From positions 1-10,830 of the forward strand of contig JAILEL010000105.1 in NCBI GenBank assembly GCA_024687845.1: a stretch of 10,830 nt of DNA, read 5' to 3'. The translations under genes were made by a program, and so were the position numbers. The notes beneath the pieces were generated by a model. It searched no databases. It was not told the DNA's origin and worked only from the letters and a program-made list of their open reading frames with translations. Positions within the stretch are counted from its first letter, which is position 1; every line of letters begins with the position of its first letter. Below, piece after piece: positions 1 through 7,500 of this stretch. This DNA comes from Eubacterium sp. (GTDB lineage Bacteria; Bacillota_A; Clostridia; Lachnospirales; Lachnospiraceae).

Positions 1-1
1 T

Positions 2-46
2 CCAAATGAATTAAAAAATCCATATGTAGCAAAAGTAGCTGTGTAA
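2..46 (+). CDS. possible 3' end of a gene running in from the left
   Basis: The plus-strand frame beginning at base 2 reads PNELKNPYVAKVAV and then TAA at 44-46. The composition is protein-like, and the frame is open to the window edge. It is too short to identify a family, and an open frame of 14 codons can occur by chance, so this is only a possible C-terminus. No T-rich intrinsic terminator follows; an imperfect hairpin (about 58-74) without a U tract lies before the convergent small peptide gene. Confidence 0.3.
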   Translation, partial: PNELKNPYVAKVAV

Positions 47-80
47 AAAGCAGTATTGGTGTCATGGACGCACCCTGAAT

Positions 81-260
81 CTACGGAGCGAAAGCTCCGC
101 ACATCAGATGCTCTGGCAATTCAATTGCCGAGTAGTTCACATTTTTATTTGGTTTATTGTCAATTATATTATCAGTTTTATTATCGATTTTATTATCAAT
201 TATCTGATCGGATTGTTCATCAATAATTATATCATCCTGACTATCATTGTATTCTTTCAT
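81..260 (-). CDS. small acidic peptide with a distinct hydrophobic, Cys-containing C-terminus
   Basis: A 59-residue protein of unknown function. I start it at the ATG complementary to 258-260 because AAAGGAG (complement of 267-273) lies 6 bases upstream; the longer open frame back to 374 would run through the promoter dyad. Residues 1-40 are hydrophilic and Asp/Asn/Ile-rich with repeated IDNK/DNK units (for example IIDNKIDNKTDNIIDNKP). The last 16 residues, SAIELPEHLMCGAFAP, are quite different: hydrophobic, with one Cys and a terminal Pro. There is no signal peptide or membrane helix. The DNA for this tail is a run of palindromes (see repeat entry). The leader-plus-tail shape resembles a ribosomally made peptide precursor, but no modifying enzyme is visible nearby. 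It could equally be a small ORF whose end was replaced by a palindromic element. It is probably transcribed divergently from the cysteine-peptidase gene. Confidence 0.6.
   Translation of the reverse strand: MKEYNDSQDDIIIDEQSDQIIDNKIDNKTDNIIDNKPNKNVNYSAIELPEHLMCGAFAP
84..132. repeat. run of short palindromes forming the 3' end of the small peptide gene
   Basis: Three palindromes lie in tandem. CGGAGC-GAAA-GCTCCG (84-99) is a 6-bp stem with a GNRA-type loop on the plus strand. CATC-A-GATG lies at 102-110. GGCAATT-C-AATTGCC (115-129) is extended by CTC/GAG on its outside. They start next to the stop codon of the minus-strand peptide and encode its last 16 or so residues. There is no U-tract beyond the stop, so this is not a standard terminator. 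The style resembles the larger palindrome cluster at 4309-4508, although the sequences differ. Confidence 0.6.
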
Positions 261-318
261 AATAGGCTCCTTTCTATAAAATTTAAAATAAACATAGTAA
301 ATCCGAAGGTTTTCTTTA

Positions 319-327
319 ACTATAGCA
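319..327 (-). promoter_or_regulatory. extended -10 promoter for the small peptide gene
   Basis: Read on the minus strand this is TGCTATAGT, an extended -10 element (TGn before TATAGT). It lies about 60 bases upstream of the peptide's ATG. No good -35 hexamer is found at 16-18 bases, as is common for extended -10 promoters. It mirrors the plus-strand element at 412-420 across the inverted repeat. Confidence 0.5.
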
Positions 328-418
328 TATAAAGAATAACAAAAGAGCAACATGATTTTTAGAAACATGAGCAATATGAGATTTTTTGTTGCTCTTTTGT
401 TATTAGAATCATGCTATA
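321..418. promoter_or_regulatory. long inverted repeat between divergent promoters, likely operator
   Basis: The core is a perfect 18-bp inverted repeat: AATAACAAAAGAGCAACA at 335-352 and its exact complement at 387-404, with a 34-base spacer. Outside it, after 6 unmatched bases on each side, TATAGCAT (321-328) and ATGCTATA (411-418) form a second matched pair. The outer pair forms part of the two outward-facing extended -10 boxes. Each inner arm therefore occupies the -35 region of one promoter. This is the geometry expected of a shared operator for a dimeric or cooperatively binding regulator. If transcribed, the arms could also fold as a hairpin. The regulator is unknown. Confidence 0.6.
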
Positions 419-420
419 AT
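412..420 (+). promoter_or_regulatory. extended -10 promoter for the cysteine-peptidase gene
   Basis: TGCTATAAT is a consensus extended -10. TTGCTC at 389-394 is 20 bases upstream of TATAAT, too far for a classical -35. Transcription would begin near 427, giving an untranslated leader of about 168 bases before ATG 595. Confidence 0.6.
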
Positions 421-429
421 AATTAAGAA

Positions 430-442
430 TTTTGTTACAAAA
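430..442. promoter_or_regulatory. 13-bp palindrome TTTTGTTACAAAA near the expected transcription start
   Basis: TTTTGT-T-ACAAAA is a perfect palindrome about one helical turn downstream of the plus-strand -10 box. Its TTTTGTT half also appears in the large inverted-repeat arm (395-401) and at 495-501, so it may be a further binding site for the same regulator. A 12-base imperfect palindrome AGTTTACAAACT follows at 464-475. Confidence 0.35.
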
Positions 443-487
443 GTCTGCTTTACCGGCAAGAGTAGTTTACAAACTTGAAAAATAGAG

Positions 488-501
488 GTTGCGCTTTTGT
501 T
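488..501. promoter_or_regulatory. third copy of the operator half-site in the leader
   Basis: GTTGCGCTTTTGTT matches GTTGCTCTTTTGTT of the inverted-repeat arm (388-401) at 13 of 14 positions, in the same orientation and exactly 100 bases downstream. It lies in the untranslated leader of the cysteine-peptidase gene. Confidence 0.4.
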
Positions 502-547
502 GCTATTTATGAGTTAAAGTATTGTTATATATAAAGTAAGAAGTATT

Positions 548-588
548 ACATGGTACTGAAATAGTAGTGGTGTACCATGTTAAGGAGG
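548..588 (+). promoter_or_regulatory. hairpin directly upstream of, and next to, the ribosome binding site
   Basis: ACATGGTAC (548-556) and GTACCATGT (572-580) form a perfect 9-bp stem with a 15-base loop. The ribosome binding site AAGGAGG (582-588) begins 2 bases later, 6 bases before ATG 595. The other in-frame ATG at 577 lies inside the stem and upstream of this Shine-Dalgarno, so 595 is the real start. The stem could influence ribosome access or mRNA stability, or could be a DNA-level palindrome; there is no U tract, so it is not a terminator. Confidence 0.5.
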
Positions 589-594
589 GAAAAA

Positions 595-3500
595 ATGGCA
601 CGTGATAATGGACAAATTAAGGTAGATAGTGCACATCCATTTATTAAGTTTGATAATGTACTCCATACTTATGTTGATACAGAAACTAGCCAGGAAAGAA
701 CAGTTGTTATAGGTCATTCTCCTATTATACAGGGACTAAACGATGATATTCTTATTACTGGTGACCTTAATACCCTTCAAAATTTTATGCAGGAAAATGA
801 GGGTAAGCTGAATGATCAGGAAAAGGCATATATGAAGGCCAGGATTGAGTCGGCTGAAAAGGTTGATTCACTGCGTAAAAAGGCCTATTCTGATATAGCT
901 GAAGGAAAACAAACTCAGGGACCTGAAATTGATGAAGCAGGTGGATATATAGGATTTTCAGAACTTAGGAGTCCTGGAGTACAGTCCAGTGGAAATGGAT
1001 GCTGGTCTGTTGCATATTCCATACTTCTAAAAAGCCGTGGTGTTGATTTATCTCAGGAGCATATACGAGGATGGAGACCTGACCAGACAAAGAATCCAGT
1101 TGAGAAAAATCAGCAAAATGAGCGGAATAGAAATAGCCTAATGTATCGAATGAATACAGATGGTGTAAATACTATTTCTCAGAATTCTGACCTGATGACA
1201 CAGGTTATACCTAATACAGAAATGAGAACTGTGAAAATATCTGAACCACCTATAGAATCATCTATAAAGGTAGATGGTAAAGCTCCAAATAGACAGGATT
1301 TTGAGAAAATAAAGGAAAATTATATAGAACAATCTACCAGATTTTTTGAAAATATTGTAACTAAGGCTATAAAAGAAGACCACTCACCTATAGCGATTAC
1401 ATATCATGGTCATTATATGACAATAACTGGTATTTCTCCAGATGGAAAAAGGATTCGGTGCGAGGATTCATTTGGAAGTAAGCCAGAGGATCGAACAAGA
1501 GAATATTATATTAAAGATATCGTAAATGATTCAATGTCTGCCAGAGTACTTGAAAATGGTGAAAATTTACCACCTACAGGATATGAACTTACCTGGCTGC
1601 ATGACCTGAAAGTTCCTGAATATGAAAAGAAAAACGAGCAGAAGCCTGATATTGAAGCTGTGCAAGAGCGCTTTGTGACATTGGATGATGATGGCAATAT
1701 AACCGTAGATGTTCCGGTAACAGCTAAAACTGCTTCTAATAATGGAAATGTATCAGAAGGTCAGCTTGAGGGAAAAGGCGTCGAAATCTCAGTTATTATG
1801 GATATGAAGGAACTCTCAAATGCATTGGGAGGAAAGCAGGTTGCTGATGCAATTGATTCAGACAGACCATATAATATGGGACATTACGATACCTATTTAC
1901 CTAAGAAGCTTTATTATGGAAAAGATCCTCAGCTTCAGCAGTATCGTCAGAGTAATGTAGGTATGCAGAGTGGCAGTGGGCAGCCGATAGTTACACAGTC
2001 GACAGTTACACAGTCGACAACTACACAACCGACAGCTATAGCGATTAATCCTGATTTTTATGCAACTGTAAGAAAACTGAATCGGATGGCCTATGAGCAA
2101 AAAAGAACGAACTTTAATACAGGTACAATTAATAAGAATCCGATTATGTCTGCAATGTTTATGACAGACTATAAAAATTTAAAAACACATATTAAAAATA
2201 ATCAGGTACTTTTGAGTTCAATGCAGCCTAATTGGGAGCAGGACTTTGATGCGAAGTTTATGGAAAACCCTGAAGATTTTATTTATGATATTACGAGCGA
2301 GTTTTCAAATAGATTTAACATTCCGAAGACGCAGAATAGAGACTATGATTCCCAGTTTGTTTCTTCATATTTTAGATTGAAGGGTAAGATAGAAAATGCG
2401 GAAAAAGCTAAACAAACTCCTCAGGTTGCTGACAAATATATAAATCAGGATGTGAGCAGATTGTTAAACCATATAAGTAATGACGCATATCTGCTTAAAG
2501 AGTTTTATGGGGATTATCAAATATATAATCAGAGTTATTCCCCAAATCCGATAATAAGCACTAAAGGCTTCTTAAATAGCATTGAGGAAAAATTAGAATT
2601 ATCAAAATATTATGATATTAATGGGAACAAGCTTCAGAATCCAGATCTGACTCAGAAGGAAATTGAATTTCAAAATAGTTTGAAAGTGCAGAGCCAGCAA
2701 ACTGAGACTCTGCCTAATCAGCAGCATCAGTTTGACCCTGAATTCATTTCTGTCCTTATAAGCCTTAAGGATAAGGTCCAGTTTGTGACGGAAGAAAAAA
2801 TGCTTAAGAATAGTGCTGCTGCACGTCTTGAAGGTGACTTTGAAGTTTTGATTCAGCAGATAAAAAAGGACCCATATATCAGCAATTCGTTCAATTCTCA
2901 AAATTGGGAAAATGAATTAAAAATTGGATTTCAGAACGATCCAGCACCTTTTACGAATAGAGTCATAGAAAACTTATCAAATAATCTTGGACTTAATGCA
3001 CAGCTTCAGCAGTCGGTTATGGATCAGCCTACTACCACTCCGACTGCAAATCCTAAGCTGAAACGGATTAACATAAATGACGTTGACAATCAGATAGAAC
3101 AGCGTTGGCGCTTTATGAGGGATAATATAAATAAATCTGGAACGCTAACTGCTCCGGGAAGAAAGAATATGCTTGCAGAGATTGTGGCTCTGTCCGAGAT
3201 TGGAGCAAGAAAGAGAGCTAAAGGAAACGAGAAGCCAACTGCCAGCCCTGAAGAAGTTGCTGATTTTACTAAGCAGATTAAAAAGAATGAAGCATTTAAC
3301 CGTTTGATTGCAAATGGTAATGACTTAAATATCATCAAGAGTCAGGATACTAAAAAACTTCTTAAAGGACTTGTTCGAACTATCTGGGATATTGAAGATG
3401 AGAGGAGATATGACATTTCCGATAAGAAAAATCTTGTTCAGAAACGTTGTAAATTTCTTTCAAATAAACTGGAAGCTACTGCTACAGGTTCCAGCAAAAA

Positions 3501-4227
3501 AAGAGGACGAAATGATATTGAATATACAAATGCCTTAAATACAATAAAAGAGCTTTCAGAAAAAGATAATCCTAATACACATGATGTCAAGTCTGCAGTG
3601 GATGCTGTGAAGGAATATCTTGCAGATAAGATGACGCAGAAGGGCAGTACATTAGACCGCGAGAGATGGGGACATTTCATGCTGTTTCTTAAGGAAACCA
3701 TGCCAAGGAAGGACTTTGAAAAATATTGTCATGATATCAACAGAGCTCGAGGTGTTGAAGGAAAAACAAACAGCAAAAGATATGTGAGCCCGGAAATGTT
3801 TGGTTATAAGAAAGAGCCAGTTGAAAGCATGCTTGCAGAGACAAGGCACAGAATCCAAAGTGGCAAGGGAACAGATCGTGATTATGCATTTGCTATAGCA
3901 ATCCGAAACAGATTCAATAATGTAGGATTCTTAGATAATGGTAAAACACTTGAAAATGAAGTTGATAGACAAAGAATTGTCAAAGATACAGAAAAGATAT
4001 TGAAAAGTGAAAACTTCAGACGATTTATGACAGAAATTTCTGAAGAGAGAAGAAGAACCATGTTAAATGGTGATGCAGATGATCTTTACAGATTCCAGAA
4101 TATGCTTGAGCCAGTAGCCCAGAGATCTAGTACTATAGCCGAACCACAGAACGACAATAATTCCATTCGTAGAAAAAATACACAGCGCTCACATAATAGT
4201 TCTGTGAGCAGTTCATTGGGTAAGTAA
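595..4227 (+). CDS. large protein with papain/C39-like cysteine peptidase domain and repeated helical modules
   Basis: A 1210-residue protein, started at ATG 595 because AAGGAGG lies 6 bases upstream. Residues about 120-345 look like a clan CA cysteine peptidase: Q130 before SSGNGCWSVAYSILL gives the oxyanion Gln and catalytic C136-W137, GHYMTITGI holds H273, and EDSFG holds D291. This Cys-His-Asp order and the Q...CW pattern match papain-fold and C39-like peptidases. No signal peptide or membrane helix is seen, so the protein is probably cytoplasmic, or exported by a route not visible here. After Thr/Gln-rich linkers (VTQST repeats, residues 466-480) come three diverged helical repeats (about 485-577, 588-680, 714-797). 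A C-terminal helical part (about 815-1180) has two YLxxK-type segments and motifs such as KILKSENFRRFM. The tail is basic, Ser/Asn-rich. The substrate is unknown. Catalytic activity is inferred from the motif alone. A terminator follows. Confidence 0.85.
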   Translation: MARDNGQIKVDSAHPFIKFDNVLHTYVDTETSQERTVVIGHSPIIQGLNDDILITGDLNTLQNFMQENEGKLNDQEKAYMKARIESAEKVDSLRKKAYSDIAEGKQTQGPEIDEAGGYIGFSELRSPGVQSSGNGCWSVAYSILLKSRGVDLSQEHIRGWRPDQTKNPVEKNQQNERNRNSLMYRMNTDGVNTISQNSDLMTQVIPNTEMRTVKISEPPIESSIKVDGKAPNRQDFEKIKENYIEQSTRFFENIVTKAIKEDHSPIAITYHGHYMTITGISPDGKRIRCEDSFGSKPEDRTREYYIKDIVNDSMSARVLENGENLPPTGYELTWLHDLKVPEYEKKNEQKPDIEAVQERFVTLDDDGNITVDVPVTAKTASNNGNVSEGQLEGKGVEISVIMDMKELSNALGGKQVADAIDSDRPYNMGHYDTYLPKKLYYGKDPQLQQYRQSNVGMQSGSGQPIVTQSTVTQSTTTQPTAIAINPDFYATVRKLNRMAYEQKRTNFNTGTINKNPIMSAMFMTDYKNLKTHIKNNQVLLSSMQPNWEQDFDAKFMENPEDFIYDITSEFSNRFNIPKTQNRDYDSQFVSSYFRLKGKIENAEKAKQTPQVADKYINQDVSRLLNHISNDAYLLKEFYGDYQIYNQSYSPNPIISTKGFLNSIEEKLELSKYYDINGNKLQNPDLTQKEIEFQNSLKVQSQQTETLPNQQHQFDPEFISVLISLKDKVQFVTEEKMLKNSAAARLEGDFEVLIQQIKKDPYISNSFNSQNWENELKIGFQNDPAPFTNRVIENLSNNLGLNAQLQQSVMDQPTTTPTANPKLKRININDVDNQIEQRWRFMRDNINKSGTLTAPGRKNMLAEIVALSEIGARKRAKGNEKPTASPEEVADFTKQIKKNEAFNRLIANGNDLNIIKSQDTKKLLKGLVRTIWDIEDERRYDISDKKNLVQKRCKFLSNKLEATATGSSKKRGRNDIEYTNALNTIKELSEKDNPNTHDVKSAVDAVKEYLADKMTQKGSTLDRERWGHFMLFLKETMPRKDFEKYCHDINRARGVEGKTNSKRYVSPEMFGYKKEPVESMLAETRHRIQSGKGTDRDYAFAIAIRNRFNNVGFLDNGKTLENEVDRQRIVKDTEKILKSENFRRFMTEISEERRRTMLNGDADDLYRFQNMLEPVAQRSSTIAEPQNDNNSIRRKNTQRSHNSSVSSSLGK
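1990..2034 (+). repeat. three tandem 15-bp units encoding a Thr/Gln linker
   Basis: GTTACACAGTCGACA occurs twice exactly (1990-2004, 2005-2019), followed by a degenerate third unit (2020-2034). Together they encode VTQST, VTQST, TTQPT. It is an in-frame tandem repeat in a low-complexity linker between the peptidase part and the first helical repeat, and could expand or contract without a frameshift. Confidence 0.8.
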
Positions 4228-4259
4228 AGTTAATGAAAACAGAATATGTAGGGTGAGAG

Positions 4260-4310
4260 AAAAGGGTACAGAAAAGAATGTATTATGATACATATTTCTG
4301 TATCCTTTTT
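4260..4310 (+). terminator. intrinsic terminator after the cysteine-peptidase gene
   Basis: AAAAGGGTACAGAAA (4260-4274) pairs with TTTCTGTATCCTTTT (4295-4309) with a single G-U. An inner stem ATGTAT/ATACAT closes a TATG loop. The right arm ends in a run of T's (4306-4310). With the A-rich left arm it could also act on the opposite strand. Confidence 0.85.
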
Positions 4311-4508
4311 CGTTCGGACGCTTAAGCCTTGGTTCTGCTGCGCAGAACGCATCCTCACTTCGTTCGGACGTTCGATTCTTTGAATCGAGCGCTATTGTGC
4401 CAAGCACACTATGTGTGCTTGCAAGTCTTCCAAAGGAAGCCTTGGTTCTGCTGCGCAGAACGCATCCTCACTTCGTTCGGGCGTTCGATTCTTTGAATCG
4501 AGCGCTAT
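4309..4508. repeat. palindrome cluster with two 72-bp direct repeats
   Basis: Units at 4324-4395 and 4437-4508 are direct repeats offset by 113 bases and differ at one base (A4368 versus G4481). A 12-base fragment of the same unit (TTCGTTCGGACG, 4309-4320) abuts the terminator. Each unit has two hairpins: GTTCTGC-TGC-GCAGAAC (4332-4348) and a 10-bp stem CGTTCGATTC-TTT-GAATCGAGCG (4369-4391). The 41-base spacer adds CAAGCACAC-TAT-GTGTGCTTG (4401-4421) and CTTCC-AAA-GGAAG (4427-4439). All four stems close on three-base loops. No transposase or coding role is visible. It looks like an intergenic palindromic repeat family of the REP/BIME kind, presumably multicopy in the genome. Confidence 0.85.
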
Positions 4509-4540
4509 GTTGCGCATTTGTTGTCAGGGGGAGTGTATGA

Positions 4541-4570
4541 TTAGCATATGATGTAATAATTAAGTATAGT
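4541..4570 (+). promoter_or_regulatory. weak candidate promoter for the coiled-coil gene
   Basis: TTAGCA (4541-4546) and TATAGT (4565-4570) are spaced by 18 bases, ahead of AAAGGA (4580-4585) and ATG 4594. The -35 matches only moderately. Alternatives in the same stretch are TTGTCA at 4521 with TATGAT at 4547 (20-base spacing). Since a terminator precedes it, this gene needs some promoter here. Confidence 0.3.
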
Positions 4571-4593
4571 ATGCCTATGAAAGGATTACATAT

Positions 4594-7500
4594 ATGAAGG
4601 AACTGGATTATGAATCAAATGATAAAGAAATAGAAGAAGCGAAAAAGCTAGTGGATGATGCTGAAGAGCTTAGGGAGAATCTTGAAAAAGATAATCAGAA
4701 GCAGCTGGATGAGTATGAGAAAGAACTGGATAAGCTTAATCTTCAGAATGACAAGCTTGGTACGGCATTTGCGAAGCTTGATCCTTTGAATGCCCAGAAT
4801 ATGAGAAAGAAGGATAATCAGGAGCTTGATGACGAGCTTGATTTGCTGAATGATCAGATTAAGGCTGAGGATATCCAGAATAATAAAAATCAGGGTGCAG
4901 GGAAAAATCAGAATAATCCGAACAACCCAAATAAAGAAGATGAAAAGATTAATAATTTGATAAATGATATTAATCAGGAGATTGATGATGAGAACAGATT
5001 AAGACGTGAAATCAATCAGCTGAATGAAGATGCCCAGAGACAGAAGGATATTCAGAATAATAACCCCAATAATAATATCCAGAATAATAAGAAAAACAAT
5101 ATTCAGAATAAAAATATACGACAAAACCAGCCTAAGGGTGGTCCAAAGATGTCTGAGGCTGAAAGAGCTGTTGTTGAATCTGCCAGAAAGATTCAGGAAA
5201 ACATAGATGCCATTCATCAGCGGGAACTGGAAAGACAGCGCCGGGAGATTAATCGTCAGAAACTCAATCAGGCTAATAATGTTCGTAAGAATAATCAAAG
5301 AATATTGGAAGAAACTAAGAAGGCTGCTAAATCCATCAATACGAATCCAAAGGATATTCGTGCTACAGCTAAAAGACGAATTGACGAGAGAAATAGAATA
5401 AGGCGCGAGGAAGAAAGAAGGCAGCGCGAAGAAGAAAACAGACGTCGTGAGGAGGAACGAAGACGCCGGGAAGAAGAAAACAGACAGCGCGAAGAAGAAA
5501 GAAGGCAGCAGGAGGCTGTCAGACAGCAGGATATCAGGCAAAGAAATAATGAATATGAGACAAAAGTAAATAATGTGGTTCAAAGAGGTAACGATGGTTA
5601 CCAGGCTATACTAGCTGCCTATGGACCGACTCCAGAAGTTATGAGAAATATGCCTCAGGGCCTCACACCTGAGATAATTGCTGCACTGATGATAGGTGCT
5701 GCAGTTGACGAAGATAGACTTAAAGATGCTGTTCCAAATCTTATAGAAGAAGCTGGTTCTGTAGAAAAACTTCAGATCAAAATGATAGACACTGTTCTGA
5801 GGGGAGGAAATGATAATGGAAATCTGACCCCATTACTTATAGATTCTGGAAGAAGAGTTGATAATGCAATAAATGCCTATCGTACAGGCGATGATACACA
5901 GATAAAAAATATTCTGAAGAACTATGCTAATTTCTCAGCCCAAACAGCTTATATGTGGAAGGCTGGTGACAGTGCCGAACATACAGGACTTGAGCCATAT
6001 CAGATGTCTTACAAATTCTGCAAAGAAGTTGTAATGGATGGACCATTTGAAGTAAAACCTGATCTACAGGTTGTTACAGATATTAGCAAGAAGCAATTTG
6101 ACAGCTATGTTAATCAGCTGAAAAGTCTGCAAAGTGCGGAAAATTCCAAACAGAGGCTGATAAATGAGGCTTCTACTTTGACTCTTGAGCAGAAGCAGGA
6201 GCTTGCAAGCGAAATGATTCTAGACAATATGATTGCAAACATGGCTAATTGTCAAGGCAAAAAACTTTATGAAGAAGTAGATAATAATAAAAAAGATGCA
6301 TTTCGTCATATTGGAATGAATGAGCAGAGTCTTAACTGGAATGATACTGCAGAGGCCAATGATGGCGAAATAAAGAAAAAGGCGGATGAAGCGTTTTCAG
6401 TCATATCAAGAAATAAAATCACTGATTTTGATTGGATTATGTGTGCGGATAATGGACGACAGCTGATTAAAGATATGTATATGAATAAAATCAAGCTATC
6501 TAACGCCTACCACAGCATTGTAAATGCAAGAAACAAGGATGAAATGATAGGGGCTCTCATTGCCGCTGATAAGGAAGCTGAGAATGGACTTGGTGCTATA
6601 GATGATGTTGTAATCCCTAATGTAACACGACACACTAATGCTGATCATAAGTCTGAGCTTGATGAGAAGCTTTCTGCAATAAAAGCAGATATGGTCGATA
6701 CTGCGATAAAAAATGGATATGTCACAGATGTTGATGAATATGATTTTTCAGATCTGAGTCAGATAGGAGTTCAGAAGAATGCGAACCAGATAGAGAGAAT
6801 CTTCAAAAAAATCGATGATAATGATAAATGGTTCAGCTCCGACAATTATGAAAACATGAAGACATCTCTCAAGAATCTTCGTGATTTTACTAAAAAATGT
6901 GCTAAGGATGGAAGATCTCTTGGAAGAGAAGAGATTGAAAAATATAAAGAGCTTTTAACTAAAACTAATCAGCTGGCAGATAAATATCTTGTTGAAAAGA
7001 CAGAGGAAAAAACTCCATATGCAAGAAATCGTGTTCAAGGCGTAAAGGATATGAAGAGAATGCTCAGTGCATCTCTCAGATCTTTGGACACAGCGATAGA
7101 AGCGATGGAGAAGAATGAGACACATAAAATATTTAATGACAGATATGATTTATATGACAATCTAAACCCAAATGCTAAAAGCAATAATCCTTTTTTTGGA
7201 GAGAATTATAAAGAACCGGAATCAAGAAAGGTTCATAAAGCTCCGGGAAACAGCTTTGAACAGGAGGGAGTACAGGCAACTTCACTGGCAATATGTGTTC
7301 TTGCTCAGACCAATAAGTATTCGTTTGAAGACATAATGGATCCAACGAAGCTTCAGAATGAGAAGAAGTCTGCATATGAAAGCGTTATAACTGCTATGAA
7401 GAATATGGATGCCCCAGAGCAGAGAGAATGGCTTTCAACGGCGGTATATATTGGTCAGAAGTATACTGAACATATGATGAATCAGCAGATTAGGAATATA

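Noticed and set aside
108..332. Plus-strand 74-residue Ile/Phe-rich frame opposite the small peptide
   Set aside because: It is the antisense of the Asp/Asn/Ile repeats of the minus-strand peptide, which has a good ribosome binding site. The hydrophobic look is an artefact of that complement.
577..594. ATG 577 as the start of the cysteine-peptidase protein
   Set aside because: This start lies upstream of the AAGGAGG at 582-588, which is correctly placed for ATG 595, and sits within a hairpin stem.
4213..4407. Minus-strand 64-residue frame across the terminator and first 72-bp repeat
   Set aside because: It is produced by the terminator and palindromic repeats, overlaps the end of the cysteine-peptidase gene and has no ribosome binding site.
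4309..4508. CRISPR array
   Set aside because: There are only two full repeats, 72 bp each with several internal hairpins and a 41-bp spacer that is itself palindromic. No cas genes are near.
4577..4597. Six-codon ORF (MKGLHI) overlapping the start of the coiled-coil gene as ATGA, suggesting a leader peptide
   Set aside because: It has no Shine-Dalgarno of its own, and its second and third codons are the Shine-Dalgarno of the downstream gene. The overlap is probably chance.
4999..5583. Minus-strand frame of 194 residues opposite the Arg/Glu heptads
   Set aside because: The long open frame is a by-product of the repetitive GAA/AGA codons on the plus strand. Its translation is low-complexity Ser/Phe/Leu and has no start signal.
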